A DNA stretch of 64,000 bases from Fundidesulfovibrio terrae (GCF_022808915.1 NZ_JAKZFS010000005.1:186001-250000); one strand, 5' to 3'; counted from the first letter of the stretch, positions 1 to 8,150 are shown. Translations and numbers: made by a program. The notes: a model not told the origin generated them from the letters alone.

Positions 1-215
1 TCGATGTCCTTGTAGGTCTTGAAGTTGAAGAGGTAGGTTGCGCTCTGGATGAAGAAGTTGCGGATGTTCTTCTCCTGGCTGCCGGGAAATATGAGCGTGG
101 CGCCGGGGTAGAGCTTGCTGGCGGCGATCATGGCGGCCAGGGCGTCGAAGTCGGCGTTTATGTGCGCGGTGATGACCGTGGGAGCGGCCAAACCCTTGTG
201 GGGCTTGGGGATCAT
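1..215 (-). CDS. CCA tRNA nucleotidyltransferase / poly(A) polymerase-like protein with N-terminal DHH domain (5' part only)
   Basis: Only the first 71 codons are inside the window; the gene runs off the left edge. The N-terminus contains TVITAHINADFDALAAM, a DHH-type phosphoesterase motif in which the His and the Asp pair would bind metal. In Desulfovibrio-like bacteria this start is typical of long proteins that join DHH, two CBS and a class II poly(A) polymerase/CCA-adding domain, but the downstream domains cannot be seen here, so the product name is inferred from the family. The ATG at 213-215 overlaps the xerD TGA at 212-214 (ATGA), so it is probably translated by coupling to xerD. It could instead be a stand-alone DHH exopolyphosphatase-like protein. 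Confidence 0.6.
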   Translation of the reverse strand, partial: MIPKPHKGLAAPTVITAHINADFDALAAMIAASKLYPGATLIFPGSQEKNIRNFFIQSATYLFNFKTYKDI

Positions 216-1162
216 GAACCCTTCCTTGTGGAGCTTGAGCGGGGATGGTGGCTGCGGTGGACGGCCGTCAGCCGGTCGGCCTGCACGTGGGTGTAGATTT
301 CCGTGGCCGAGATGTCGGCGTGTCCCAAAAGCATCTGCACGGTGCGCAGGTCGGCCCCGCCCTCAAGCAGGTGGGTGGCGAAAGAGTGGCGCAGGCTGTG
401 GGGGGATATCTCTTTGCGGATGCCGGCAAGCAGGGCGTAGCGCTTGATGAGCTTCCAGACCCCCTGGCGCGAGAGCCCCTTGCCCGAGCGGTTCAGAAAC
501 AGGAATTCCTTCACCGGCTTGAACGCCGGACGGATGGACTGCATGTAGCGGGCGAGCAGGTCCTGTGCCAGGTCGTGGATGGGCACCAGGCGCTCCTTGT
601 CGCCCTTGCCGAACACCCGCAGCACCCCGGCCTGGGCGTCGAAATCAAGGGGCGTCAGCGTGATGAGTTCCGTCACCCGAAGCCCGGCGGCGTAGAGCAG
701 TTCAAGCATCGCCCGGTCGCGAAATCCCAGGCTGGTCTCCATGTCCGGGCGTGCGAGCAGTCCCTCCATCTCGCCCTGAGAGAGCACGTCCGGGAGCTTG
801 CGGGGCAGCTTGGGAGCCTCGATGAGTTCGGCCGGGCTTGCGTCGATCCATCCCTCGGCCACGGCGTGGGCGAAGAATCCCCGCATGCTGGAGAGATGCC
901 GGGCCAGCGACCGGCTGGTCAAACCCTTCTGGCGCAGGTACATCAGATAGAGAAAGATGGTCTGGTCGGAGACGTCCTCAATCGCGGAGGAACGCTCCGT
1001 CAGGAATACCTGGAAGTGCAGCATGTCCTGCGCGTAGGCCGCCAGGCTGTTTTCCGAGAGTCCCTTCACCACCAGCAGGTGTTCCAGCCATGCGTCCACC
1101 CAGGGATGGGCGGGAGGAGGGGAGGAGGGCGCGTCGCGCTGCTGCTTGGTTTTTATTGACAC
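212..1162 (-). CDS. xerD: Site-specific tyrosine recombinase XerD
   Basis: A 316-residue tyrosine recombinase, probably the XerD half of the XerCD pair that resolves chromosome dimers at dif with FtsK. An N-terminal SAM-like core-binding domain lies at about residues 20-105 and the catalytic domain at about 125-300. The expected catalytic residues are all present: R162 in GLRVTEL, K186 in GKGDKE, H255 and R258 in HSLRHSFATH, H281 in LLGHADI and the nucleophile Y290 in EIYTHV. The start is GTG at 1160-1162; no ATG start fits the family length. A second Xer recombinase is at 28527-29504. I call this one XerD because its ALLEGGADLRTVQ-type C-terminal region and overall length fit XerD better, but XerC/XerD assignment from sequence alone is not certain. 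Confidence 0.88.
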   Translation of the reverse strand: MSIKTKQQRDAPSSPPPAHPWVDAWLEHLLVVKGLSENSLAAYAQDMLHFQVFLTERSSAIEDVSDQTIFLYLMYLRQKGLTSRSLARHLSSMRGFFAHAVAEGWIDASPAELIEAPKLPRKLPDVLSQGEMEGLLARPDMETSLGFRDRAMLELLYAAGLRVTELITLTPLDFDAQAGVLRVFGKGDKERLVPIHDLAQDLLARYMQSIRPAFKPVKEFLFLNRSGKGLSRQGVWKLIKRYALLAGIRKEISPHSLRHSFATHLLEGGADLRTVQMLLGHADISATEIYTHVQADRLTAVHRSHHPRSSSTRKGS

Positions 1163-1185
1163 TTCCAGGGGCCTCTTTTTATGAC
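1156..1185 (+). promoter_or_regulatory. Putative sigma-70 promoter of the dapL operon
   Basis: A perfect TTGACA -35 box (1156-1161) is followed, after 18 bases, by TATGAC (1180-1185), a four-of-six match to the -10 box. Transcription would start near 1192 and leave a leader of about 50 bases before dapL. The -35 box overlaps the start codon of the divergent xerD gene. Confidence 0.5.
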
Positions 1186-1242
1186 CTCGTGGCCTGTTAT
1201 TCCATTTCTTGCGTTTACGCGCAATCGCCCAAGGAGCCTATC

Positions 1243-2415
1243 ATGCCTCAGTTCAAGATGGCCGATCGCCTGGCCGCGCTGCCTCCCTACCTGTTCGCCG
1301 AGATCGACCGCGTGAAGAACGAGGTCAAGGCGCGCGGCGTGGATATCATTAGCCTTGGTATCGGGGACCCCGACATGCCCACCCCCGACTTCATCGTGGA
1401 CGCCCTCTACGCTTCCGCCAAGAAGCCCGAGAACCACCAGTATCCGTCTTACGTGGGCCTGCGCACTTTCCGCGCAGCCGTCTCCACCTGGTACAAGGGC
1501 CGCTTCGGCGTGGACCTGGACCCCGACAACGAGGTGGTCAGCCTCATCGGCTCCAAGGAAGGCATCGCCCACTTCCCCCTGGCCTACGTCAACCCCGGCG
1601 ACCTGGTGCTGGTGTGCACCCCCAACTATCCGGTGTACAACGTGGCCACCGGCTTCGCGGGCGGCACCACCAAGTTCCTGCCCATGACCGACGCCAACAA
1701 CTTCCTGCCTGACCTGGACCAAGTCACCGACGCCGAATGGGACAAGGCGAAGATGATCTTCACCAACTTCCCCAACAACCCCACCTCGGCCTGCGCCCCC
1801 AAGAGCTTCTACGAGAAGCTGGTGAAGAAGTGCCGCGAAACCAATACCATCCTGGTGGCCGACGCCGCTTACACCGAGATGTATTACAACGAGGCGGCCA
1901 AGCCCATCTCCGTGTTCGAAATTCCCAGCGCCAAGGACGTGGCCATCGAGTTCCACTCCTTGTCCAAGACCTACAACATGACCGGCTGGCGCATCGGCAT
2001 GGCCGTTGGCAACTCTGACCTGGTCAAGGGCCTGGGCAAGATCAAGGAGAACGTGGACTCCGGCATCTTCCAGGCAGTGCAGGAAGCCGGCATCGCCGCC
2101 CTGGAAAAGGGCGACGCCTACGCCGAGAAGTTCCGCGCCGTCTACAAGGAGCGCCGCGACACCCTGGCCGCGGGCCTCAAGAAGATCGGCATCGACTTCC
2201 GCCTGCCCGAGGCCACCTTCTACTTCTGGTGCAAGGTGCCCAACGGCCAGGACTCCAAGGGCTTCGTCACCAAGGTGCTCCAGGAGACCGGCGTCGTGGT
2301 CACCCCGGGCAACGGCTTCGGCTCCCCCGAGGCGGGCGAGGGCTACTTCCGCATCGCCATGACCGTGGGCAAGGAAAAGATCGAGGAAGCCCTCTCGCGC
2401 CTGGCGAAGATGTAA
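1243..2415 (+). CDS. dapL: LL-diaminopimelate aminotransferase
   Basis: A 390-residue class I/II PLP aminotransferase that converts tetrahydrodipicolinate directly to LL-diaminopimelate for lysine and peptidoglycan synthesis. Recognisable segments include SLGIGDPDMPTP near residue 37, TNFPNNPTSA near 174 and SKTYNMTGWR at 241-250, in which K242 is the Schiff-base lysine and the Arg binds the substrate carboxylate. The start is set by AAGGAG at 1231-1236, six bases before the ATG. DapB, the preceding enzyme of the pathway, is at 17865-18650. Presence of DapL implies the aminotransferase variant of the lysine pathway, as is usual in Desulfovibrio. First gene of the plus-strand run dapL-folK-YHS protein-transaldolase. 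Confidence 0.95.
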   Translation: MPQFKMADRLAALPPYLFAEIDRVKNEVKARGVDIISLGIGDPDMPTPDFIVDALYASAKKPENHQYPSYVGLRTFRAAVSTWYKGRFGVDLDPDNEVVSLIGSKEGIAHFPLAYVNPGDLVLVCTPNYPVYNVATGFAGGTTKFLPMTDANNFLPDLDQVTDAEWDKAKMIFTNFPNNPTSACAPKSFYEKLVKKCRETNTILVADAAYTEMYYNEAAKPISVFEIPSAKDVAIEFHSLSKTYNMTGWRIGMAVGNSDLVKGLGKIKENVDSGIFQAVQEAGIAALEKGDAYAEKFRAVYKERRDTLAAGLKKIGIDFRLPEATFYFWCKVPNGQDSKGFVTKVLQETGVVVTPGNGFGSPEAGEGYFRIAMTVGKEKIEEALSRLAKM

Positions 2416-2424
2416 GGCGAGAAC

Positions 2425-2988
2425 ATAACTCGGCATACTGAACATACGGCTCTGGTCGCCCTGGGCTCCAACCTGGGCGAACCCGCGGCCACGCTTCACC
2501 GGGCCGCCGGACGCATGCACGGGATTCTCCCCGGCGTGCGCCTGGCGGCCCGCTCGCGCGTTTGGCACACAGCCCCCCTGGGAATGGCGGCCATGGAATA
2601 TCCCCGGCCGGAGTGCCAGCGGGAGGTAGTAACCGGGCCCGCAGCGGCGGCGACTTCCCCCTGGTACGCCAACATGGCCGTGCGCCTGGATTGCCCGCCG
2701 GACGTCACCCCGGAGGCCCTGTTCGAGGCGCTCATGGCCCTGGAGGCGGAACTCGGGCGCAACCGGGTGATGGAAACCCGCTGGGGGCCTCGCGTCATCG
2801 ACATCGATCTGCTCGCCTTCGGAGCCGAGACCCGTGCCACCCCTCGCCTGACCCTGCCGCATCCGCGCATGTTCGAGCGGGCGTTCGTGCTCCTGCCCCT
2901 GGAGGAAGTCGCCCCCGAGACCGCCACGCCGGAGCGGATCGACTGTTTGTCATTTACAGCGTCTGGAACTATGATATTCCAACTCTAG
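2425..2988 (+). CDS. folK: 2-amino-4-hydroxy-6-hydroxymethyldihydropteridine pyrophosphokinase (HPPK), start codon unclear
   Basis: HPPK transfers pyrophosphate from ATP to the pterin precursor of folate. Family signatures are present: ALGSNLGEP at the N-terminus, WHTAPLG, and the signature RWGPRVIDIDLLAFG followed by LPHPRMFERAFVLLPL. The frame is open from directly after the dapL stop, but it contains no ATG, GTG or TTG before the conserved ALGSNLG. The best candidate is ATA at 2425-2427, just after a GGCGAG sequence and at the place where ATG would be expected; it may be a mutated ATG, a rare AUA start, or a sequence error. The first ATG, at 2515, would cut off the glycine-rich N-terminus. 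Between WHTAPLG and the SPWYANMAVRL strand there are about 20 extra residues compared with usual HPPKs. Confidence 0.75.
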   Translation: MTRHTEHTALVALGSNLGEPAATLHRAAGRMHGILPGVRLAARSRVWHTAPLGMAAMEYPRPECQREVVTGPAAAATSPWYANMAVRLDCPPDVTPEALFEALMALEAELGRNRVMETRWGPRVIDIDLLAFGAETRATPRLTLPHPRMFERAFVLLPLEEVAPETATPERIDCLSFTASGTMIFQL

Positions 2989-3006
2989 AAAAGGATCGTG
3001 CGGACC

Positions 3007-3279
3007 ATGTGGAAATTCGTTATTTTCGCCGTCGCGGCCTTCATCCTTTGGAAGATGTTCGCCGGCGACATGAACCGCCGCAAGCAGGAGACCAAGAAGG
3101 AGCAGGAGACCCTCATCGCCAAGGGCGAGATGGTCAAGGACCCTATCTGCGGCTCCTACGTGTCCATCGAAAATTCCGTGAAAGCGCGTGACGGCGGAAC
3201 CGTCCGGCATTTTTGCAGCTACGAGTGCCGGGACAAGTTCCTGAAGCAGATCGAAGCTTCGAAAACCAAAGAGGGGTAA
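3007..3279 (+). CDS. Membrane-anchored YHS/TRASH-like metal-binding protein
   Basis: A 90-residue protein with one N-terminal membrane segment (VIFAVAAFILWKMFA, residues 4-18), a charged linker rich in Lys and Glu, and a C-terminal YHS/TRASH-like module. That module contains DPICGSYV and a later HFCSYECRDKF, so three Cys could bind a metal. The family is usually annotated as PP0621-like or as YHS domain proteins and is often found beside respiratory or folate genes, with no firm function. An ATG start at 3007 is chosen because AAGGA (2991-2995) lies 11 bases upstream; an in-frame GTG at 2998 is too close to that site. Same-strand gaps to folK and to the transaldolase gene are very short, so it is co-transcribed with them. 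Confidence 0.75.
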   Translation: MWKFVIFAVAAFILWKMFAGDMNRRKQETKKEQETLIAKGEMVKDPICGSYVSIENSVKARDGGTVRHFCSYECRDKFLKQIEASKTKEG

Positions 3280-3282
3280 CGG

Positions 3283-3930
3283 ATGAAATTTTTCCTCGAC
3301 AGCGCTAGCCTCGATGAGATCAAGGCGGCCAAGGACATGGGCATGCTCGACGGCGTGACCACCAACCCCACGCTGTTTTCCAAGGAAAAGGGCGACTGGC
3401 ACAAGACTGCCGAGGCCATCTGCAAGGAAGTCGACGGACCGGTGAGCCTCGAGGTGGTGGGAACCAACGCCGAGCAGATGCTGGCCGAGGCCAAGGAACT
3501 CATCAAGTTCGGCCCCAACGTGGTGGTCAAGATCCCCATGGTCTTGGAGGGACTCAAGGCCGTACGCCAGCTCAAGGCGCAGAACATCCCGGTGAACGTC
3601 ACCCTGGTCTTTCAGCCGCTGCAGGCCCTCATGGCCGCCAAGGCCGGGGCCACCTTCGTGAGTCCGTTCGTGGGCCGCATCGACGCCATCGGCGGCGACG
3701 GCATGGCCATGGTGGAGGAGATCGTCACCATCTTCCGCAACTACGCCTACGAGACCGAGGTTCTGGTGGCCAGCATCCGCAATCCCACTCACATCGTACG
3801 CGCCGCCCTCATGGGTGCGGACGTGTGTACGGTGCCGTTTTCCGTGATCAAGGAGTTGGTGAAGCACCCCCTTACCGACGCGGGCCTGGAGACATTCCTC
3901 AAGGACTGGGGCAAGGTGGAGAAGGGCTAG
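3283..3930 (+). CDS. tal: Transaldolase / fructose-6-phosphate aldolase (short TalC/MipB type)
   Basis: A 215-residue protein of the short transaldolase subfamily, which carries out the transfer of dihydroxyacetone units in the non-oxidative pentose phosphate pathway. It begins MKFFLDSASLDEIK and has GVTTNPTLFSK. The Schiff-base lysine lies in VVVKIPM, and the late strand VLVASIRNPTHIVRAAL is typical of the subfamily. The stop of the YHS gene is three bases before the ATG and GAGGGG serves as ribosome binding site. Whether it acts mainly as transaldolase or as fructose-6-phosphate aldolase cannot be decided by eye. A strong terminator follows at 3989-4030. Confidence 0.9.
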   Translation: MKFFLDSASLDEIKAAKDMGMLDGVTTNPTLFSKEKGDWHKTAEAICKEVDGPVSLEVVGTNAEQMLAEAKELIKFGPNVVVKIPMVLEGLKAVRQLKAQNIPVNVTLVFQPLQALMAAKAGATFVSPFVGRIDAIGGDGMAMVEEIVTIFRNYAYETEVLVASIRNPTHIVRAALMGADVCTVPFSVIKELVKHPLTDAGLETFLKDWGKVEKG

Positions 3931-3988
3931 AGGAAACCCGCCCGTCCGGATTCCACAGAAATTCCGGACGGAGAAGCGTGTATGCGTG

Positions 3989-4030
3989 AACGCCGGGAGC
4001 GGTCCGAAGACTGTTCCCGGCGTTTTTTTT
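3989..4030 (+). terminator. Rho-independent terminator of the dapL-folK-YHS-tal operon
   Basis: AACGCCGGGA (3989-3998) pairs with TCCCGGCGTT (4014-4023) and the stem runs into eight T residues (4023-4030). The T tract lies only on the plus strand. A second inverted repeat (GTCCGGAATT-type arms, about 3946-3972) lies just before it. Confidence 0.85.
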
Positions 4031-4033
4031 GCG

Positions 4034-4789
4034 TCAGTCGTCCGCGCCGCCGGGCTGCCGGGCGCAGAGCTTGACGATCGAGGCGTTTATTCGCTCCACG
4101 ACATCTTCGGGGACGCCCTTGCCGCATATGATGTAGCGGCTGTTCCGGTTCAGGATGACATCCTCAAGGGGCGACACCACGAACGCTTCCTTGGGTTTTC
4201 CGGACATGTGGATGATCTCATCAATTTCGGATTCCCTGGCCAGGGTGTATGAAAATCGCTCCAGAGCCAACATCAGAGCTTGCTGCTTTCTTTCAGGAAT
4301 TTCAACCAAACGTGTGCCGTTGTTTTTGAACACCGCGTCAACATGCTCGCCGTAGGTCCATCCCCGCACGAGGCCGACGGACAGATTCGTATTGGCGGCC
4401 AAGGTCTCGAGGCGGAGGCCCAGCGGCTGAATATTAAAGTTATTCTTTAAGAATACGGCGACGAGGGGGGTGTCGCGAATGATGGGCAGGGTATATCTGA
4501 CGTAATATTCCCGCTCAGGCGTTTTGAACCAACCGAAAGAACACAGGGTGCTCCCGTCCTTCTGTATCTCGGCGAGGATTCTCTTCGAGGGCATTTCGAC
4601 AAAGGTCGCATCGATACCCGCTTCGGCAAGGATTTTCCTGGTCAACTCCACAAGGGTTCCGACGGCGTTGCCGTTCTCCGTGTAGTTGTATGGAGGGCGT
4701 TCAGGGTACGCGAACAGGAGGGACTGGCACGAAGCAGCATTGGGCATGGTGAGCATGCATAGAGCGATCAAGAAAGAGAATATTCTCAT
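4034..4789 (-). CDS. Periplasmic substrate-binding protein, family 3 (amino-acid binding type)
   Basis: A 251-residue secreted protein. Residues 1-21 form a signal peptide (MRIFSFLIALCMLTMPNAAS). The mature part begins LLFAYPERPPYNYTE and continues with GTLVELTRKILAEAG, the pattern of bacterial family 3 solute-binding proteins. Such proteins bind amino acids for an ABC importer or serve as sensory domains; no permease or ATPase gene is beside it, so it may be an orphan. It uses more A/T-ending codons than its neighbours and flanks the AT-richer interval 4790-5629, which suggests later acquisition. The start is ATG at 4787-4789 with only a weak AGG upstream. It converges with the transaldolase operon. 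Confidence 0.8.
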   Translation of the reverse strand: MRIFSFLIALCMLTMPNAASCQSLLFAYPERPPYNYTENGNAVGTLVELTRKILAEAGIDATFVEMPSKRILAEIQKDGSTLCSFGWFKTPEREYYVRYTLPIIRDTPLVAVFLKNNFNIQPLGLRLETLAANTNLSVGLVRGWTYGEHVDAVFKNNGTRLVEIPERKQQALMLALERFSYTLARESEIDEIIHMSGKPKEAFVVSPLEDVILNRNSRYIICGKGVPEDVVERINASIVKLCARQPGGADD

Positions 4790-4872
4790 GCCGAACCTGC
4801 TGGCACTGAGTTGAAGGGGGCTGCAGTTCTCGTCCGCTTGCAGTCAGTTATGATGATGCTATGAATTTAACT

Positions 4873-5152
4873 AACAAAAATATGAAACAAATCAAGCGCT
4901 ACGATTTTACAAAACAGAGGATGGCGGGGATAATGAGGAGCTGACTGCAATCACTTGGGGCGTCTTTGGTTCTGTGAAAGAGGTGCCGGTTACGGTGACT
5001 GACGACCTGCGTCAACGAGTGTCCAAATTTATTCGACCGCCCAGGATCGTCTGAGATCGATTTCAAGGGGCTTTCCCTTGGATGAGTTTGCGAAACAGGC
5101 TCAATTTGATCCTGGGGCATTTATGGGGAAATATTCTGTTTTAGGTCAATTT
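4873..5152 (+). pseudogene. Decayed gene fragment in an AT-richer island
   Basis: Two overlapping plus-strand frames together look like the remains of one protein. The first is open from about 4873 to the TGA at 5052-5054 and reads ...EELTAITWGVFGSVKEVPV...DDLRQRVSKF. The second is open from about 5003 to TGA at about 5150 and reads ...STAQDRLRSISRGFPLDEF...FMGKYSVLGQF. A single frameshift near 5030 would join them. No start codon with a ribosome binding site is visible, and base composition is much more AT-rich than the surroundings. I do not recognise the family. This may be the relic of a horizontally acquired gene; the two-frame reading is an inference from how protein-like the segments look. 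Confidence 0.4.
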
Positions 5153-5154
5153 TG

Positions 5155-5440
5155 AGCTTCAGACTGGGCCACTGAGGCGTGGTCGGCGAAAGATTGGGTA
5201 GAGAGGGTCGACGAGCTTCCGAGTGGAATTCATCCAGGGCGCAGATCTGACGTCGCATGTATGTGGCGAGAGCTACGGGGTGCGGCCTGGAGCTAGAGTG
5301 GGTGGCTCCGCAGAGACTTGCCGTTATGTGGGACCTTGCAGGCGGGAGGTCTGTTGTGAGCCGGAGGCGCCCTCTTCGGGCATATCCGTCTGTGTCTCAT
5401 AATGTAAATTATGTAAACTTTAAGAACGGGGCTGCCCCCG
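5155..5440. other. Intergenic stretch without a recognisable gene
   Basis: Between the decayed fragment and the adenine deaminase terminator I see no supportable gene. A possible 80-codon plus-strand frame at 5257-5499 has no ribosome binding site and no recognisable domain. The motif AATGTAAATTATGTAAAC at about 5401-5418 is a direct repeat of ATGTAAA-like units and is strongly AT-rich against a GC-rich background. It may be a regulatory site or part of an old mobile-element end; nothing more can be said. Confidence 0.4.
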
Positions 5441-5443
5441 CCC

Positions 5444-5489
5444 TGCCAAACGAAAGGGCGGCCCAGGCTTTCAAACCTGAAGCCGCCCT
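5444..5489 (-). terminator. Putative terminator downstream of adenine deaminase
   Basis: On the minus strand AGGGCGGC and GCCGCCCT form the outer stem, CAGG and CCTG an inner stem, and the 3' side runs into TTTCGTTT. It lies about 140 bases after the ade stop codon. Confidence 0.55.
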
Positions 5490-5629
5490 GAAGCGTTGAT
5501 AGGGTCTCCTGGGCCTATTCCGCGCCAGGCGTCATTATGGATGGCCGAGGCATGAACCGCAGCAGTTAACTTGTAGCGTCGGACGGTCAGAGTTCGTTCC
5601 GTTCGGCGGTCCCGCGCGCATCATGAGTT

Positions 5630-7387
5630 TCATCCCACCCACAAGTCGACCATGGAGAACGTTCCTACGTCCACCAGGCCCTTGTCCGTGAGCTTCAGTT
5701 CGGGGATCACGGCCAGGGACGAGAAAGACATGGCCATGAATGGATGCGTGTACTCGTCCGGGTTGATGGCCACCGACCTGAAGGCTTCGATGAGTTCCCT
5801 GCACCCGACCACGACCTCCTCCATGGGCTTCAGGCTCATGAGGCCGGCCAGAGGCAGGTCGACCAGCGCCAGCACTCTGCCGTCGGCCACAATGCAGTAT
5901 CCACCGCCAGCTTCCGCCAGGGTGTTCCCGGCCAGGGCCATATCCGCGTCGGACACCCCCGTCACGATGAGGTTGTGCGAGTCGTGGGCGATTGTCCCGG
6001 CCAGGGCTCCGCGCCCCAGGCCCAGGCCGTGGATGAATCCCAGAGCGATGTTGCCGTTCTTGCCGTGCCGCTCCACAACGGCGAGCTTGGCCAGGTCCTT
6101 GGCCGGGTCGCCCATGGCCAAGCCGTTTTCGAAACGCGGCGTCACCACAAGCGACTGGGTGATGATCTGCCCGGTCACGGCTCCGATGCAGCGAACCTTA
6201 TCTTTCACTTTAACTATTTCGAAGTCGGAAGCCCTGAGCTTTCCGCCGAGAACGTTCAATTTTACAGTGTTTTCTGCGTGAACCGCACCGCTCGGTCCGA
6301 AAGAGATGCCCGCCACATCCTGACCGTTCAGGATGGATTTCCAGACGGTGAACCCCTCCAGGTCGTCCAGGATCACCATGTCCGCCCTGTATCCGGGGGC
6401 CACTGCCCCCCTGCCCCGCATGCCGAAGTGACGGGCGGTGTTGATGCTGGCCATCTGGATGGCCCGAACCGGGTCCATACCCAGGCTCACGGCCATGCGC
6501 ACATTGTGGTCCATGTGGCCGTTGGTGGTCAGGTCCACGGGGTCGCGGTCGTCGCAGACCATGGAAATATTCTGGGAATTGAACTTGTTGCAGACCTTGA
6601 TCAGGTCCTTGAGGTTCTTCTCGTCGCTGCCCTCGCGCATGAAGAGGTGCATGCCCTTGCGCAGCTTCTCCATCGCTTCGTTCACGTCCGTGCATTCGTG
6701 ATCCGAGCTGGGACCAGCCAGGATGTAGGCATTGAGCGCCTTTCCGGACACCAGCGGCGCATGCCCGTCCACCACCGCGCAGGAGCAGGCCACAATCTTG
6801 GCCAGCACGGATGGGTCCTTGGCCAGCACGCCGGGATAGTTCATGAGCTCGGCCAGCCCAAGCACCCTATCCAGGTTCTGCAGCACCAACTGCTCCACGT
6901 CCTCGGCTGTGACCTCCGCCCCCGATGTCTCCATATTGGTGGCCGGCACGCAGCTCGACACCATGATATAGAAGCTCAAGGGACAATCCTTCGTCAGGTC
7001 AAGCATGTGCTCGATGCCTTCACGCCCGAGCACGTTGGCGATCTCGTGGGGGTCCCACACCACGGCGCAGGTGCCCCGCGGCGCCGCCGCACGGGCAAAC
7101 TCCCAGGGGGTGAGCAGCGTGGATTCGATATGAATGTGACCGTCGATGAGTCCGGGGCAGACGTATCGGCCCTGGCAATCGATGACCTTTTTGGCCTCAT
7201 AGTCTCCGAAGCCGACGACGATCCCGTCCGAGACGGCGATGTCCGCCTCGTGGATGTCGCCCGAGAGCACGTTCACCAGGCGGGCGTTCTTGAGCAGCAG
7301 ATCCACCGGCCTCTCGCCCAATGCCAGGGCGATCTTTCCGGCCAGGGCCGCCACAGGCGCGCTGAAATTCATGCATTCCTCCGTCAT
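5630..7387 (-). CDS. ade: Adenine deaminase
   Basis: A 585-residue amidohydrolase that deaminates adenine to hypoxanthine in purine salvage. Metal-binding and family motifs are clear: VCPGLIDGHIHIEST, VWDPHEIANVLG, DGHAPLVSG, SDHECT and a C-terminal SHDSHNLIVTG-type segment. Length matches bacterial Ade. The start ATG at 7385-7387 is preceded by AAGGAGG at ideal spacing; the next Met, five codons in, has no such site. The gene stands alone on the minus strand, divergent from yedF, with about 100 bases between the two start codons that must hold both promoters. Confidence 0.95.
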   Translation of the reverse strand: MTEECMNFSAPVAALAGKIALALGERPVDLLLKNARLVNVLSGDIHEADIAVSDGIVVGFGDYEAKKVIDCQGRYVCPGLIDGHIHIESTLLTPWEFARAAAPRGTCAVVWDPHEIANVLGREGIEHMLDLTKDCPLSFYIMVSSCVPATNMETSGAEVTAEDVEQLVLQNLDRVLGLAELMNYPGVLAKDPSVLAKIVACSCAVVDGHAPLVSGKALNAYILAGPSSDHECTDVNEAMEKLRKGMHLFMREGSDEKNLKDLIKVCNKFNSQNISMVCDDRDPVDLTTNGHMDHNVRMAVSLGMDPVRAIQMASINTARHFGMRGRGAVAPGYRADMVILDDLEGFTVWKSILNGQDVAGISFGPSGAVHAENTVKLNVLGGKLRASDFEIVKVKDKVRCIGAVTGQIITQSLVVTPRFENGLAMGDPAKDLAKLAVVERHGKNGNIALGFIHGLGLGRGALAGTIAHDSHNLIVTGVSDADMALAGNTLAEAGGGYCIVADGRVLALVDLPLAGLMSLKPMEEVVVGCRELIEAFRSVAINPDEYTHPFMAMSFSSLAVIPELKLTDKGLVDVGTFSMVDLWVG

Positions 7388-7484
7388 TGGCCGCCTCCTT
7401 GGAGACCGGCCTTATGTATCAGGGGATACTATTTGACCCCCGTGCCCGTGTCCATGCTAATCACCGGGGAAAAGGACAGACACA

Positions 7485-8108
7485 ATGAGCGTGAAAACAC
7501 TGGATTGCCTGGGCATGACCTGCCCCCAGCCCCTGATGGCCTGCCGGGCGTGCCTCGAGACCGAAGCGCCCGAGGCCCTCACGGTGCTGGTCGACGACGA
7601 GGCCGCCCTGGAGAACGTCACCCGTTTCCTCACGGCCAGCGGCTACCAGCCTTCCTCCGCCAAGGACGGACGCACCTGGATCATCAGCGCCGCGCGCGGC
7701 CCCGAGGCGGGCAAGGCCCCCGCACCCGCCGTGGAGGACTTCCCCTGCCCCGTCCCCAGACCCGGCGAACGGACGCGCGTCGTGGTGTTTCTCACCGCCG
7801 AGACCATCGGGCGCGGCGACGACGGCCTCGGCGGCAAGCTCATGGGTAATTTCCTGAAGACCTTGCCCGAACTCGGCCAGGACCTCTGGCGCGTGGTCAT
7901 GGTCAACGGCGCGGTGAAGCTGGCGGCGCTGGACAGCCCGCATCTGGATGCTCTCAAGGTACTGGAAGCCCAGGGCGTGGACATCCTGGTGTGCGGTACC
8001 TGTCTGGAGTTCTTCGGCCTCATGGACAAGCGCGCCGTGGGCCAGACCACCAACATGCTGGACGTGGTCACAAGTCTGCAACTGGCCACCAAGGTGATCG
8101 ACCTGTAG
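7485..8108 (+). CDS. yedF: YedF-type sulfurtransferase-like selenium metabolism protein
   Basis: A 207-residue two-domain protein. Residues 1-70 are a TusA/SirA-like domain with LDCLGMTCPQP, the CPxP motif around the reactive cysteine. Residues from about 98 to the end are a DsrE/DsrF-like domain containing a GTCLEFF motif. The family is named from comparative genomics because it accompanies selenium-use genes such as selD; its biochemical role is not settled. The start is supported by AAAGGA nine bases before the ATG. Its presence is relevant to the candidate selenoprotein at 25752-25970, which appears to have a related TusA-like fold. Confidence 0.88.
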   Translation: MSVKTLDCLGMTCPQPLMACRACLETEAPEALTVLVDDEAALENVTRFLTASGYQPSSAKDGRTWIISAARGPEAGKAPAPAVEDFPCPVPRPGERTRVVVFLTAETIGRGDDGLGGKLMGNFLKTLPELGQDLWRVVMVNGAVKLAALDSPHLDALKVLEAQGVDILVCGTCLEFFGLMDKRAVGQTTNMLDVVTSLQLATKVIDL

Positions 8109-8150
8109 TGGGCGATGGAGAACCCGCCGGGTAATCGAAGCCCGGCCAAG

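Noticed and set aside
212-1162. XerD as a phage or island integrase
   Set aside because: Length, motif context and housekeeping neighbours fit chromosomal Xer; no excision genes or attachment repeats are seen.
4899-5120. A 73-codon minus-strand frame in the AT-rich interval
   Set aside because: No ribosome binding site, no domain, and the plus-strand frames of the relic gene read more like protein.
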